Assembly (NCBI GenBank): GCA_026027325.1
Contig: JAMSLZ010000016.1
Location: 186,001 to 250,000, forward strand
Direction of reading: 5' to 3'
DNA from: Actinomucor elegans
Taxonomy: Eukaryota > Mucoromycota > Mucoromycetes > Mucorales > Mucoraceae
Length of the DNA: 64,000 bases
Below, piece after piece: positions 32,085 to 44,772 of this stretch. The position numbers and the translations under genes were made by a program. Numbering within the stretch: the stretch's first letter is position 1; the number at the start of each line of letters is the position of its first letter. The notes below the pieces were generated by a model that had not been told where the DNA came from, did no database searches, and saw only the letters and a list, made by a program, of their open reading frames with translations.

Positions 32085-34805
32085 TTATAATTTAACTGTT
32101 TTAAAAGGTTCTAGTCTAAACTTGAGCTCTTTTAATCTAGCGCTTGTCGGATTCCACTGTTCAAACAATACCAGCAGTCGATCTAGATCCATTTTCAAAG
32201 ATTCATCTGCAAGTATCTGAGGGTCACAACAAATACCATGTAAAGCCCAAGGTAAATAGAATGGGTTTAATTGCTGCTTTGCTTGGAATGTATCCATAAT
32301 AGCATCTTGTGTTTCTGCTGTCACCGCAGTAGTACGTCGCGTGTGTTTACCAAAAGGAGCTGTTTCAAATGTATAGCGGATTGCTGTCATGTAAACCTCT
32401 AATTCTTCATAGATGGTCGAATGACCGCCTTCTAATGCGTAAAGGCTTCCTGCTAGTACTTCGCTGAGATGGGTGAGTAAATCATGATCTGATAACCCAG
32501 TGTTTTTCAAGCGTAAAGCGAATACGATGAGGTTGATCAAAAAATCGTCTTGCGAATAGATATGACCGTCGATGTAAATGGATCTCAGTATGCTTGGGTG
32601 TTGAACGGACCCTACAATGGCAGAATACAGCGGTACCACTTGGTCTTGCATGGAGCCTGTAAGTACGACTTTAACACCGCATTTTAAAACATAAGTTAAT
32701 GATTGGCGGAATTTGATTGATATAGGACTCGTTGAATCCATAAACTCGAATAGTTCACGTGCGGCATCTGCTTCAAAATACTTGATATATGTTAACATTA
32801 TGATAGAATCAATGTCCCCCATCGTATATTTACCTTGACAATAAGACTTCCTTTCAATGCTGGAAAAGGGCCATGCGAAATACCCGCCATAGCCAGCATA
32901 CAAACCGACTGTCTGATCAAATGAATATGACCTCTTTCCAATAGTCTTTGTAATAGCATAATGGAGACAGGCGTACCTTGCGAGTGTGTGGCCCATAGTA
33001 TGACATCGGCAGAAGACACTGCTTCTAACCATTGAGAATTATCAAGTAGCTTGGCATACAGTTGATTCACGCGATCTTCAACTTTGCCTTCACCTTCCAA
33101 GGGCACCATAGTGATTGCATCACTAGGTAATATGACTTGATGTTCTGATTCAAAATAGAGTTTTACACCCGAAGCCATCTGTTCGCAAAATTTGAGAGAC
33201 GTTCCCGTTGGCTCACCAATCATGCTACGAACAAGCTGTAACAGTAGGTTGAGATTGCTATGATGAAACATAGTTGATATGCGTATACTTTACCTTCATA
33301 GGAAACCATCCATGAACTCCAATAACTACGATACGTTTATCCATCATGACAGCAGAGGGCTTATTGGAAGAGGCATGTAATTTCAAATCATCTACAAAGG
33401 TTGAAAATTTAGCCTTCATACGATTTGCTATCCAACTGGACGCGTCTTCTGTTCGATCAGGTGGTGGTTGTATCAGGATCGAATTGATGGCATCCATGGC
33501 TTTCGTCAGGATGTTGGTGGGGTGTGTTTTTGAGGCAGAACAAGGTTCACTCTGTGCATTCGTGAACTGAGAATCAAATAGAGGCAATACCTGGTTCTTT
33601 TTCTTGGGGAAGATTGGATGAAAAGATGAAGTAGAAGCGGAGGAACGCAATGACTGTGTGGTAGAGACTGTAGGTTGAAGCGAGGAAGTACTTTTTGCTT
33701 TACGTAAGTCTATTTCTTTACTAGGTGGTATATGTTGATCTAAACAAGTAGGTGTTGGTTTGGATTGAAATAGATATGAGGCCCATGACGATCTCTTTGT
33801 TGATATTGAAGTCTCTGATACACTACTGGTCACTGGTTCATTGGGTATCACATTGTTACTACTATCTGCTTCTGATGGTATAATACTAGCCGAAGTTGAA
33901 GTCATACTGTTATCTAACTTTACTTCTAGTGGTTCTTGTTGAGTCTCTATTGGAAACGGCTTTACATCCTCTTCTTCCTGCTTCTCTGTGCCTCTCGTTA
34001 ATTTGGTTTGATCTGGTTCCGCAGCAGATGGAAAGCCAAGCCAAGTCCAAAACCCTACAATCGTAGAACTTTTTATTTTATTTTTCTCAACGGATGAATG
34101 ACTGATATTATCTTCTTTCTTTGGTTGGTCTACATTCATTTCTTGACTATCAAATGCTTCATCTTCTATAGCAGTTTCTTCTTCTTCAGATGATAATTCG
34201 TTAGGCGGAGAAGATGTAGGTGAGAATTCTTCTATCCTCTTCGATAAACTTTGAACTGCAGCTGATGAAGAGGATCGAACAGTGCTGTCTATGTGTTCTT
34301 CTTGTTCTTCATAAGGTACTACATTGCCATTGGCAGATACGCTTGTTGGGAAAGCTGCAGCTGCAGCTTTGGGTGAATGTGCCATTCTGTGCAACAATGA
34401 ATTAGATGAATGAACAGAAGAAGGCCTCTGCTGTTGTTGTTTATGAATAACCATACTTTTCGGTAAGCTAGATTGTGGCATGATAACGGTATCTGGTTTC
34501 TGCGTTAATAACGACTGTTGTATTGAGATAGAAGATGTCTTTTTAGCTAATTCGATAGAGAGCGAAATAGAAGCAGAGCGCAGTGGCTCGTTGTTATCAA
34601 ATGACATAGCAGATTCATCATTGATTATGGTGATTTCATCGATAGTAACGTTGACTGAAGTAGCTTTGACTGTCGGTGCTAGTTTTTTGTTCGCAGCTAT
34701 CATGGTTGGTTTTGTTGGCAGTGCATAGTGCATTTTTGACTTTGGTTCTTCTTGCACTTTGACCTTGTTATGATGGTGAATAAACCCAAACCAATGATGA
34801 AGCAT
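32085..34805 (-). CDS. YML020W-like alpha/beta-hydrolase-fold protein
   Basis: A fungal family of unknown function. Exons: 34805-33294, 33235-32834, 32780-32085, all phase 0, total 869 residues. The first ~430 residues are a low-complexity Ser/Thr/Glu region. The conserved part starts at RIVVIGVHGWFPMK, joined to LVRSMIGEPTGTS. The nucleophile-elbow-like ATHSQGTPVSIMLL, GISHGPFPALKGSLIVK and YFEADAARELFEF follow, then YIDGHIYSQDDFLIN and LPWALHGICCDP. These match the yeast YML020W family by recall of its motifs. The Ser in THSQG would be the nucleophile if it is catalytic; no substrate is known to me. Acceptor choice at 33236 restores the HGW...GEPTGTS block. Confidence 0.8.
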
Positions 34806-35862
34806 AAGGAATATCTAAAATTAAGAAAAGAAAAGAAAAGAAAAAGAAAGCACCGACTACTGTAATAAATAGCTAGCTTTCAAAGGGGTAGCATGTGATG
34901 TACTTACCTACTATAGACTTCACTTATATCTGTATTAAAAGGACAAAGAATGAAAGGTGATATAGGCTACAACTGACAAAGATTAGAGCATAGCATAATT
35001 GGTTCTTTTTTTTAACCCCAAAAACATGAGGTATGAAGCATTCTTTACAATAAAGATACACTCTTTTGTTTTGATTAAAAAAAAATTTTTTTTTTCTTTT
35101 ATCGATCTGGAATGATGTGTGTATATATATATATAAAAGAAAACTGGAACTTTTCGCGTGAGAAATGTCAGATTGTGTCTGTGCACGAGGTTTGCTATAA
35201 TAGCCTATGCGATATCCTTGTTGCTCACGCGTATAACCCATGATCTACAGAGGCTGCAGACTTGATCTTTCGTACCGTTCATCTAGTACTGCCAAGAGAT
35301 AATCAGCTCCTTGCATAGATATATTACTGATATTGTTTCTGGTTGGCCCACTATCGTTGCGTTTATATATGTGGCATTCTCCTTATTGATTTGTGTAGCA
35401 ATTCTCTAGTTGCGCATTGACGACGGATCTAAGCAGATGTGATTTTATTGGTCGGCAGTTGAGCATCGCAGCCTATGACATTGTTCGAACGAGATCGCTT
35501 AAATTACAATAATCGATGTAATAATAAAACAAACTGCTTCAATTCTTGGGAAGCATGTACAAAAATTGTTCTCTTTTGAATAATTACTATTTGATATTAA
35601 TAGGTTAGAGTAGGTAGATACTAAATGTTCTGTTGATGATATCACTTGTCTCCTGAAGTGAAATTATTTTATTCGGGATAGAATATTGTTTTCTGTTAGG
35701 GAAACTGGCAAGATGGAATTTAACGATTGCAGTATCGGTCAATACAGCTTCAGAAGAGTAGCTCTTACTCAAAATAGATCCCTGAATTTAGAGAAACTTT
35801 AGTTTGGATAAAATAACTAATATACTACTGAAAAAAGATGATTCTATGGCAATCTCATTCTT

Positions 35863-35895
<33 letters not shown>

Positions 35896-35943
35896 CAGAG
35901 AAAGGATTTTTATTGTTTTTCAGTTTTTTTGTATTGCTTTTTG
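34806..35943. other. Intergenic DNA with poly-A run
   Basis: Holds the promoter side of the hydrolase gene (AAAAGAAAAG repeats near 34825) and a ~30-base A run at 35864-35893 beyond the PAN3 3' end. Minus-strand frames at 34924-35241 are low-complexity and not credible genes. Confidence 0.5.
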
Positions 35944-38759
35944 TTATTTTCTTCCTGAAGTTAAATCGGTAAAGGCCGAATTAATACAGTTTTTGATTTC
36001 CTTGAAACTTACAATCAAACAGGACTGTTCGTCTCTGGACATCAGCATGATCTTTTCATCAATGCCAGCATCAAGCTATAAAACAGGTTAAAATACACAC
36101 TTGTTATATATATCAACCATCTACCTTGTTGAGACAGGTTAAAACATGAACCATATCGACCACAGGTCGACCATTCTCATCCACTTGATGGAAAACATAA
36201 TCTCGGAACAGTTTAATCAAGTAGCGATCACCTGTTTCAGACCACCCGGGATCCATATCGAATCTATATAATTGTTCATCAACGTCTCTTATAATCCATA
36301 TCCAAACTACACTTACTCTGGTCTTTCATTGACAAAACCCATCTTGGCCATGAGTCGAACAAGTCGACCATTCTCTAATTCTCTAGCCAATTGGCTTTCT
36401 AATTCATCATTATAGCTAGGGCTAATTAGTTTCTTGTACTTTATATCCAGTAGAGACTTACTATTGACTGCAATTGATTTCGTTTAGAATACGAGGTCCA
36501 ATCATGATTACGACCTCATCGATGTTTTTGTTGGGCTGAGGTTTACTCAGTAGGTACAAAATCAGATTTTTAAAATCAGGCGAATAAAATCGAGCAATAT
36601 GTTCAAACGACTGTGCTAGATCTGTAAATGATTGCAGAGAATTACATGCAAGCGCAACCATCAATTTACCAAAAGATAGCAGGTCTTCCTGTTGCTGTCT
36701 AGGCACATTGAGTGCACCACCATACTGTAATACATCTAGAATTGCAGCTCCACTCAATCGAAGCCTATCGTATCATATAAGCAATCATATGTTGAGTGAG
36801 TTAGTTTTGCTTACCTGTTCTTGCTGGTAATCAAAATCTTTTGGGATCGATGTTTCTAGCTGCTAATCCAGATCCATGGATCGCCTTGAGCGCAGAGGCG
36901 ATCTGTGTAATATAGCTCCACAGAGTCGTTTCAGGAATTGTGCGGCTTGTATTGTTGGTGTTATACAAAGCAGCCTGTCCTTGCGCTGTAAAGTAAGTCG
37001 AATACAATGTAGTTGAACAAGGATGATAATCATAAGCAAATATCAGTGCTAGATCATAGCAGAAGTGAGTTCAATATGAGAAAGAAAAAAAAAACAAGTG
37101 GGATGTGCTTACAAGAATCTCCAAATACTCTGGTAGTGAATGCTTCACGTATAGATACAATGTTGCAATGTCGAATATGTCGCCATGCTTCCACAACTGT
37201 CATTGCTAGTTCATTGACTAATCGATACCCTTCGATCCTTACGAGTGCATACGATCGTCCGTCCACAGCACAAGTAGCACGATATACCGAGGATGGATGC
37301 CCATAGAATGAACTCGATTTCTTTTCAGATGGTGTATCTAGAGGATACAGAGAATGATACACATGAACCTCCATTGGTAGTCCTAAATCTCGAGCTATGG
37401 CGAAGGGAGCGATGCATAAGCAACATATCATCATATGAATTGTTAGCGGTTGTTTATACCTGAGCTAGTCATCAGTTGTGCTTCATTACGCTGTGTTAAC
37501 TGCTCTCGAATATCATCCGGTATAAAGAACGACTGAATGGTCCGTTGATTAGGCAACAGGTTACTGATATGAGGTAAAGTGGAAGAATACAAATGATGCT
37601 GAAGCTGTTCAATAAGGAATTAGTGAGACTTGAATCATTGAAAAACGATTACAATCAAGGAATAACTTTACTGGCTGTCTAGGATACTGATTCATGTAAT
37701 AGAATGGATCCATCTGATTAGTTGGAACCATACCAAGGCCTGCTAGCATTTGAGATGGTGATTGTGGTTGCTGCTGCTGCTGCTGCTGCTGCTGTTGCTG
37801 TTGTTGTTGCTGCTGCTGCTGCTGAGATGGTAGTGTTGGTGCTGATTGCTGTGATTGTGAAGGTGTTGACTAATGCTTTTATTTTCAGTACAATATAAAA
37901 ACATGAGCGTACATCTTTGAGCTTACATCGCCTGATATACTAAAATCAGAGAATCCATTGGTCAAAGTCGATAGAGTGCCGTTGTTTGATTCTAGCTGAA
38001 AAGAGGTCTGCTGCTTACTATTGAACGGTTGTGAATAAAAGCAATACAAAAGGTTCCTATGACGATCTTACGCTATCGAAGGATCTAAAGCGTTGAAATC
38101 AATTGATTCTAATATACAAGTTACTAAGGTTCATATCACTATGTCCAGATCAGTAGGTGTTTCTTATACCTTTAGGTGTGTTTGGGTCTGAACAGAAAAA
38201 GTATATTAGTTACCATAACAAACGAAACAATGAAAAACAAGTACCAACTGCAAATCTAGGAACAAATTCCGGTGCATTGACGCTGTCTGCTGAAACTGAA
38301 GATACAGCCTGCAATGATGGTTGGACGCGTAATTTGTTCTTACTATGACATTGTTAATACCGGTTTCACCTAAAAAACCGATTAGGCTTACTTTTCAGGG
38401 CTTGTCTGAGGAGAAGTGGGCTTGTTCTGTTTCAATACAAGTTAGTATAGAGTCGTTTACTCATACCTATTCATCCTATTTTACCGAGTCATGGTTAAAC
38501 TCGCAGCCTTTCCCTTCATATTTACAATAACCATGGATAATAACGTTTCTACAGAGTCGCTTTCCGTTAATGCTCCCTATAGCTTGATATGAGTCTATTG
38601 ATCCAACATTTACGAGGAAAACAAACCTTTTAATGGAGGTTTTAACACAACTTTTGTTTTCTGTTCAGCAGGCTCTCCATCGGAAGCAGGATCAACTATA
38701 GGAATGACAGAGGGAGACTGTGAAGGAATGACAATTTGTCCACCGAGTGATTTTTGCAT
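35944..38759 (-). CDS. PAN3: PAN2-PAN3 deadenylase subunit PAN3
   Basis: Regulatory subunit of the PAN2-PAN3 poly(A) nuclease, recruited to mRNA by poly(A)-binding protein. At least a dozen short exons; the first eight are 38759-38627, 38576-38485, 38426-38392, 38342-38245, 38187-38170 (18 nt), 38108-38072, 38017-37927 and one from 37869. Visible parts: a CCCH zinc finger ([20 protein letters not shown] then NH), a PAM2 motif ([10 protein letters not shown]), a polyQ tract, a pseudokinase ([29 protein letters not shown] in place of the HRD loop) and the conserved C-terminal knob ([58 protein letters not shown]) ending at 35944. The order matches the family exactly. Confidence 0.93.
37769..37821 (-). 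repeat. CTG/TTG triplet repeat encoding polyQ in PAN3
   Basis: GCTGCTGCTG...TTGTTG on the plus strand encodes about 18 consecutive glutamines in the linker before the PAN3 pseudokinase. Mixed CAG/CAA codons suggest partial stabilisation of the repeat. Length is likely polymorphic. Confidence 0.85.
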
Positions 38760-41700
38760 TGAAAGTCTTGTTTTTATGAAATGAACAATAGACTATATTG
38801 CATGTATAAATTAAACGTCTACAGTAATAGGAAAAGAAAAAAAGAAAAAACAGTTTTTCTCTCTAGCGGAAAGGTGACGTGCTTGTGCGGGCGATTTACT
38901 AAACTGCTTTCAACCGTCCCATTTAATGATACCTCTTGCTCCTTTTTATCCCAGTTACAGAGGAGTTTGCCTATCATGGTGCATTTTTTCGCTACAAGGT
39001 TATGGCATTTTAGCTCTTCATGGAGGTGATGCAGTAAAAGCTATGGCTTTACCGTGTTCGATTGGTATGAATCGTTGCAGCCATTCTCTTATTTGATCTA
39101 AAATCAAACATGATTTGGCTATAATCCTACTCTTTACTACTGGTATCCAAGTTCTAAAAGCAAAAAATATTACCTATTTCCCATTGATGAAGCATCATTA
39201 CGATCCTCTGATTATTTGATACGCTTTACAACCATCTGCGGTACATTTCAGAGATAATATTTGATATCCATGTCTTGTCAAACTTCTCTAACAGAATGCT
39301 TTATACCGATTTCTTCCCTGCGTGGTTTATTTAACTAATGCTGGCAAGTCCAATTCAATATTTAAATAGCTAAAACTATTGTTATTGATTATTCTGTTCT
39401 CTGTGCCTATTATTTTTGTAACTGTAAACTAGATCTACCGATGCTGAGAATATTAGTAGCTGTCTTGCATGCTAACGCCCTGGCTGCTTTGCAAATATGC
39501 GTGAAGCGATGTCCTTATCCCTTTGGTGGCATCTTCCATGGTCATTTTCATAAAAATTAAAATAGTTGGCACAATTAAACCGTATGCTCCATAGAGTGCC
39601 CATCTAACTGTTGCATGTAACAAGGTTATATTGTAGTACGACTGTTTTATGAATAACGTACTTTTTTTATGTTCGAGCTCGTTTTTTTTTTTTTTTGCAT
39701 TAAATCAATTCGATTTCGTATCAGTTAATAATAACACTAAAAATACATTCAAGACTAAAAAAAAAAAGAAAAAAAAACGTTAGATTTACCCTTCGTACGT
39801 AACAGAGATTGAAACAGGTGCTTCAAAGCAAAGTTATATAATGCCGCGTAGAAAGCGAGTCTCTCTATGAATTACAGCTGGCTTTCGATAAAGTACTGAT
39901 ATACAAAGACTGTTTGATTAGCCGTAGTAGTAAAAAGTAAATTAGACACGAAATTTTATATAGCACATACCGTTGTTGAGCTAGATTAACTGTAGCTCCA
40001 ATAGAGGTCTACTGAGAGATTTAAAGAGGAGGGGCGAGGGATCAAACTTTTCCTTCGATAGCTAATAATATCTAGAATTTGCGTAAATCCTAGGTAAAAA
40101 ACCAGTAGAATGTTAGGACCAGAAATATCAAAAAATAATAATGATGCTATAAAAGATGTTGGATATAGTATCGCTCTTTCAGAAATCAGCACACATTGTA
40201 GAGGGCAGTCTTTGTTTCAAATGATACAAGTATTATAATAGATTAAAAAAATATAGCAAAAATATTAAAAGCTGGAGCTTTGTAGGGTCTTTTTACTTCA
40301 CTGAAGACATTGTGGGGGTGCATGTAGTTGATATAACATATTGAGCTTCATAGTTTACCCAAAAGTCGGATGTCAACTATAGCGGGTTATTACTTCAGGC
40401 AGCATTGCACGCTTTAAGGTTTTTAATCGAGAGTGTCATGGGCTGCCCAAAAAATTGCCGTTTTACAGCCACTCAAGTTGACTAATGAAGTGAGCTTAAA
40501 AATATACAAGGAATTTTTGACTAATAATCTTGATAAAATACTCACCATGCAGTCATTTTCAAAATAACAATATTCTATATAATATTTCTTCAATATCATT
40601 ATTTCGAAAACCAAACATCATTTTCATTTTTCATCGAATCGAACTTTGCAATTTCTCAGTAACAAATTCCACTTAAATTTCATTAATACCTCTTTATGAA
40701 TTCTAATTTTTACACTATGTAAAATGAATCGATGTATTTTTTTTGCGTGTATATCACTGACATTCAATAAAAACCAGTAGTATTCTAGACAGTAATAATA
40801 TAAGCGATATCATTATGCAGAGGTACCTTTTCTTCTTTTTTCAACATCTCAAGAACAGCTACTACAACAAGGATTTTATCTGCTGCATCTTCAATATCTT
40901 CACATGCAACCTTGCTGACCAACCTCATGCATATGAAACAAATCCTTTTGAGTAGTATAAACTAAAACAACAATCACTGTGGCTTGATTTATTCGTTACC
41001 TAATAAACATGAGGTTTGCTTCCATTAAAAAAAAAGGATTTCATAAAAGATAATGGATCGATAAATGTTGCAAATAATGCAATTATAATTTAGTAATGAA
41101 AAACATAACAACAAAAACAAAAAAAAATAGCAGTAGGATGAAAAAAAAAAAAGTTTATTGTCAGAGTTGTAGATAAAATAGCTGCAATCAATAGAGTGCA
41201 TTTGATCTTATGAATTATCTGAAACTTAAACCTCGTTATTGTCTGGTTATTGAAATAGTCATCATAAATTATATGATTCTGTCGATATCAGCTAATGGAG
41301 TTTAAAGTATGATTCACCTAAAAGATGGTTTTCTGCTAAAGAAATCATAATATAAAAGTCAACAGTTACAGACTAGGTACTGCGATATTACTTAAAACTG
41401 CCGAGAATAGAATACTATTTTTAATGATATTAGGTCGGTAACCTATCAAAAAGAAAACTACTGTTGCTTTAAAAAATTAAATAGCTCTATATTTGGAACC
41501 GTTTAACTCTGCAGTTTTCCCTATACAATTACAGTAAGTATTCCATTAGATAGAGACACATCTATTATATTGATTTCTTAAAAATAAAAGCGTTACTTTG
41601 GTATAATATTGAGATGTTTACTTTCACAACTATGAAGTTTTTGTCATCTATTTTTTATAGTAGTAATGAGTGGAACTTATGTTCGACCTCAGCAGGCCAA

Positions 41701-41914
41701 TGAAATCAACTAAACAATGTGCTCCTTGTTTTGCAGCTCATGCACGCTACCGCTGCAAACGAATAATAGAAACTTTTTCGAGATAACCTATTGGAAGCGA
41801 GTAAAAAAAAAAAAAAAAAAAGTTTCTTTTCTTTCCTTTTTCTTTAAACTATACATAATATACCAATTAGAAGGAAAAAACCAAAGTGACCTCCAAAGTA
41901 AATAACTAATATCA
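38760..41914. other. 3.15-kb gene-poor region
   Basis: No supported gene. The first ~100 bp are the PAN3 promoter side (poly-A/AAAGAAAAAAG near 38830). Short frames near 38781 and 40423 are not credible. Several A/T runs occur (39665-39700, 39760-39775, 41030, 41125-41155, 41803-41820). The last ~100 bp, with TTTCTTTTCTTTCC, lead into the kinase gene. Confidence 0.5.
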
Positions 41915-44097
41915 ATGGGCAATACCATAGCAACGCCCTCAAGTCATCATGCTACTGGAAGGCCATCCCATCAACAGCAGCAGCCAAAGGCTTCTTCAAC
42001 AAAAAGTTTACGCAAGATGACCTCTTCTTCGACCCTATCCAGTTTAAAAATGTACAGGCAAGCCAATAGGTCTGAAACTTCCTTATCTTCTAAAATGTCA
42101 GCAAGGTCTTGTAGCAGAGCAAACTTTGGTGAAAAGATACTCGATATTAGTAAACCAACCAAGTTTGAGCATGGCATACATGTGGAGTATAACCGAGATA
42201 GTGGGAAGTATATGGTACGTGTAATATATATGTTGATAAAAAGCAAAGATTAACACATGGATATTACAGGGCTTACCTGATGTTTGGCAGTCGAATCTGC
42301 CTAGTGATGATGTATTAGATACACATTATGTAACACCTCACCTTGTGCCTTCTCCCGTCAAACCAGAACGTAAAGACTCCTATTTTTTCTTGATTTTTTG
42401 TTTTGTTTTTGTTTTGTTTTCTTTCTTGCTAACCCCTTCCCTTTTAGGTGACCCAAGTACATTACAAAAGATACCAACATTGATAGGAAAGCCTTATAAT
42501 GTTCAACACAATGTTCATGTTCAAGTAGGCAAGTATGGGTTTAAAGGATTACCTGTCAAATGGCAGCAGATTTTGCTGGCTTCTGGAGTGCCTGAGGAAG
42601 TAGTGAAGAATAACCCTGATACGGTTGAGAAATTGATGCATAATATACGTATGCCTGATTCACTGCAACATCAACAAGAGCCTTCTTCTTCTACAACCAC
42701 GTCGTCATCATCTATATCCAATCATACTGTAGAAGAACTTGATGAACAGGAACAGGATCAAGAATTACCTATGGGATATGCACCACCTTCGCGTGCAAGA
42801 TCTTCCAAATTGTTGCATATCTCATTATTCAAATCAACAGCAACAGATATACCACCCTTGCCCAACAATCAAGATACTACTACTACTACTACTACTACTA
42901 ATACTAATACTAATACTAATACTAATACCGAAGACTCGCATTTGGCACTAAGTTCCAATTTTATTGGTAAATTCAAGCAAGTCTTGCACGATAATTCCCA
43001 ATACTGATCATAATAATAGATGACCTCGTGGATACAGCGGATCCAAATACACTTTATACCGATTTTATTTTAATTGCAGAAGGTGAATCTGGACCCATGT
43101 ATGCTGCCAAACATATCACCACCAAACGTATTGTTGCAATTAAAAAGATTCCCCACACGGCACAAGATAAGCTCGCAAAGATTCGAAATGAGCTTACTAC
43201 CATGAAAATGAGTCGACATCCAAATGTAGTCGAGTTCATTGCCTGTTATACCACAAAAGACAGTATTTGGGTGGTGATGGAATGCATGGATGTTTCATTG
43301 GCAGATATCATCAGTATTGATTCAGAACCGCGTATGCAAGAACTCCATATTGCCCGTGTGGCAAGAGATACCCTAAGAGCATTGTGTCGTATTCACAAAT
43401 TGAACCGTATTCACCGAGATATTCGCAGTGATAATATCCTACTAAATATGCGTGGTGAAATCAAACTAGGTAAAAACACACACATTACTTGATAAATCCA
43501 TAAACTGATCCCAATTGATTACATACAGCTGACTTTGGTCATTGCGCTCAACTATCAAAGTCTCAACCTGAACGCAATTCCATTGTGGGTACACCTTACT
43601 GGATGGCGCCTGAAGTCATTAAGGGACTCAAGTATAATGCAAAGGTAGATATTTGGAGTTTAGGTGTAGTATTGATAGAAATGGCTGAAGGTGATCCACC
43701 TTATGTAGAATATCCACCATTAAGGGTAAGAACACCAACTAGTTCAGACTATGGTTATCTTATCATTTTCCATTTTTTTTTTTTTTTTTTTTAATATTAG
43801 GCTCTGTTCTTGATCGTATCAAATGGTTTACCAGCATTAAAAGAACCTGACAAATGGACAGATCAGTTTAAGGATTTCTTAAAACTTTGCACAACTGAAA
43901 ATCAAGAGGAAAGACCTGATGCAGATACTCTACTGAAACATCCATTTCTACGATCTGTGGGCACTACAGAAGATATGATTGAATTGATTGAAGATACACG
44001 TCGATTAGAGATGATTCAACAAGAAGCTGAAGAGGCTGAAGAAGCTGAAGAAGCTGAAGAGGCTACAACTGAAGATTTAGCTGTAGGCCATGCATAA
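41915..44097 (+). CDS. PAK/STE20-family protein kinase with two CRIB motifs
   Basis: Cdc42/Rac-activated Ser/Thr kinase acting in polarity and MAPK signalling. Exons: 41915-42214, 42270-42369, 42448-42966, 43020-43469, 43529-43725, 43801-44097; 620 residues. The start MGNTIAT could allow N-myristoylation. One CRIB begins at ~78 ([16 protein letters not shown] then [10 protein letters not shown]), a second at ~144 ([16 protein letters not shown] then [10 protein letters not shown]). Kinase domain ~316-580: [11 protein letters not shown]-loop, VAIKK lysine, [31 protein letters not shown]. The catalytic-loop Lys of normal HRDIKSDN is Arg here, while the HRD Asp, DFG Asp and P-loop Gly are retained. 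A Glu/Ala repeat lies near the C-terminus. Confidence 0.9.
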
Positions 44098-44212
44098 ACC
44101 AAATAAAATTGTGTACTATTAAAGAGAGAAAGGGAACGCGTTTTATTTTAACTATTCATTTGATATATATGGGGAATGTGCTGTACAGAAAAAAAAAAGG
44201 ATAAACTAGTTT

Positions 44213-44772
44213 TTAGTTTGAAGTGACTTCAAGTCCACGAAGGCTGGCAGTTGATAAACATTGATTTACTACTTCCAACAAGTGATTGTTCTCCAAAGCA
44301 GCTGCTACTCTTTCTTTATCGTTTAATTGCTTATTAACAGCACCTTCGGATTGATGAGTGCCTTTACGTACTCGAATATCAACCTATACTGCTTTATTAG
44401 ACACATTTAATCCATCCCCTATCCTATTATATTACTATTTACCTTGAATCGGTCGGGCAGACTACGCAATAATCGAACTCGAATACATAACCCAATCAAA
44501 GTAGCCATTGAACAATGAGGAATTGTAGGTGTAAACTCAATCAAAACCTTGTTGAGTTGATTATCGACTTCAATATGATCAAACTGGGTCACGTTGAGTT
44601 GTTCAAGTGTCAAAGGATGCTCAGGATCAGAAATTGAACGAATCAGATCAAACACCTCTTGCGAATCAATGGCATCTTCAATATCATCGTCAAACTCGGC
44701 TTCGGTTTCTTTACGAACAAAAGTTTTTGTATTGTAAATGGTAGGATTGGCGTTGATAAGATTCTGTGACAT
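44213..44772 (-). CDS. CIA2: MIP18/FAM96-family cytosolic Fe-S assembly factor
   Basis: Part of the CIA targeting complex that delivers Fe-S clusters to cytosolic and nuclear proteins. Two exons, 44772-44443 and 44383-44213, joined in phase 0; 166 residues. Strongly conserved motifs: [36 protein letters not shown] (here [18 protein letters not shown]) with the reactive Cys, [13 protein letters not shown], and [17 protein letters not shown]. Length is typical. Lies tail to tail with the PAK gene, 115 bp between stops. Confidence 0.94.

Noticed and set aside
34924..35241. Minus-strand ORF of 105 codons
   Set aside because: Low-complexity, Lys/Phe-rich translation of AT-rich DNA with homopolymers; no conserved motif or gene structure.
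37769..37821. Tandem triplets considered as a CRISPR-like or satellite array
   Set aside because: Simple CTG/TTG codon repeat coding polyQ within PAN3.
38760..41914. Search for a hidden gene in the 3-kb gap
   Set aside because: Only short frames without splice-consistent extension or conserved motifs; a minus-strand ISLKCTADGCKAYQI fragment near 39230 is too short to support.
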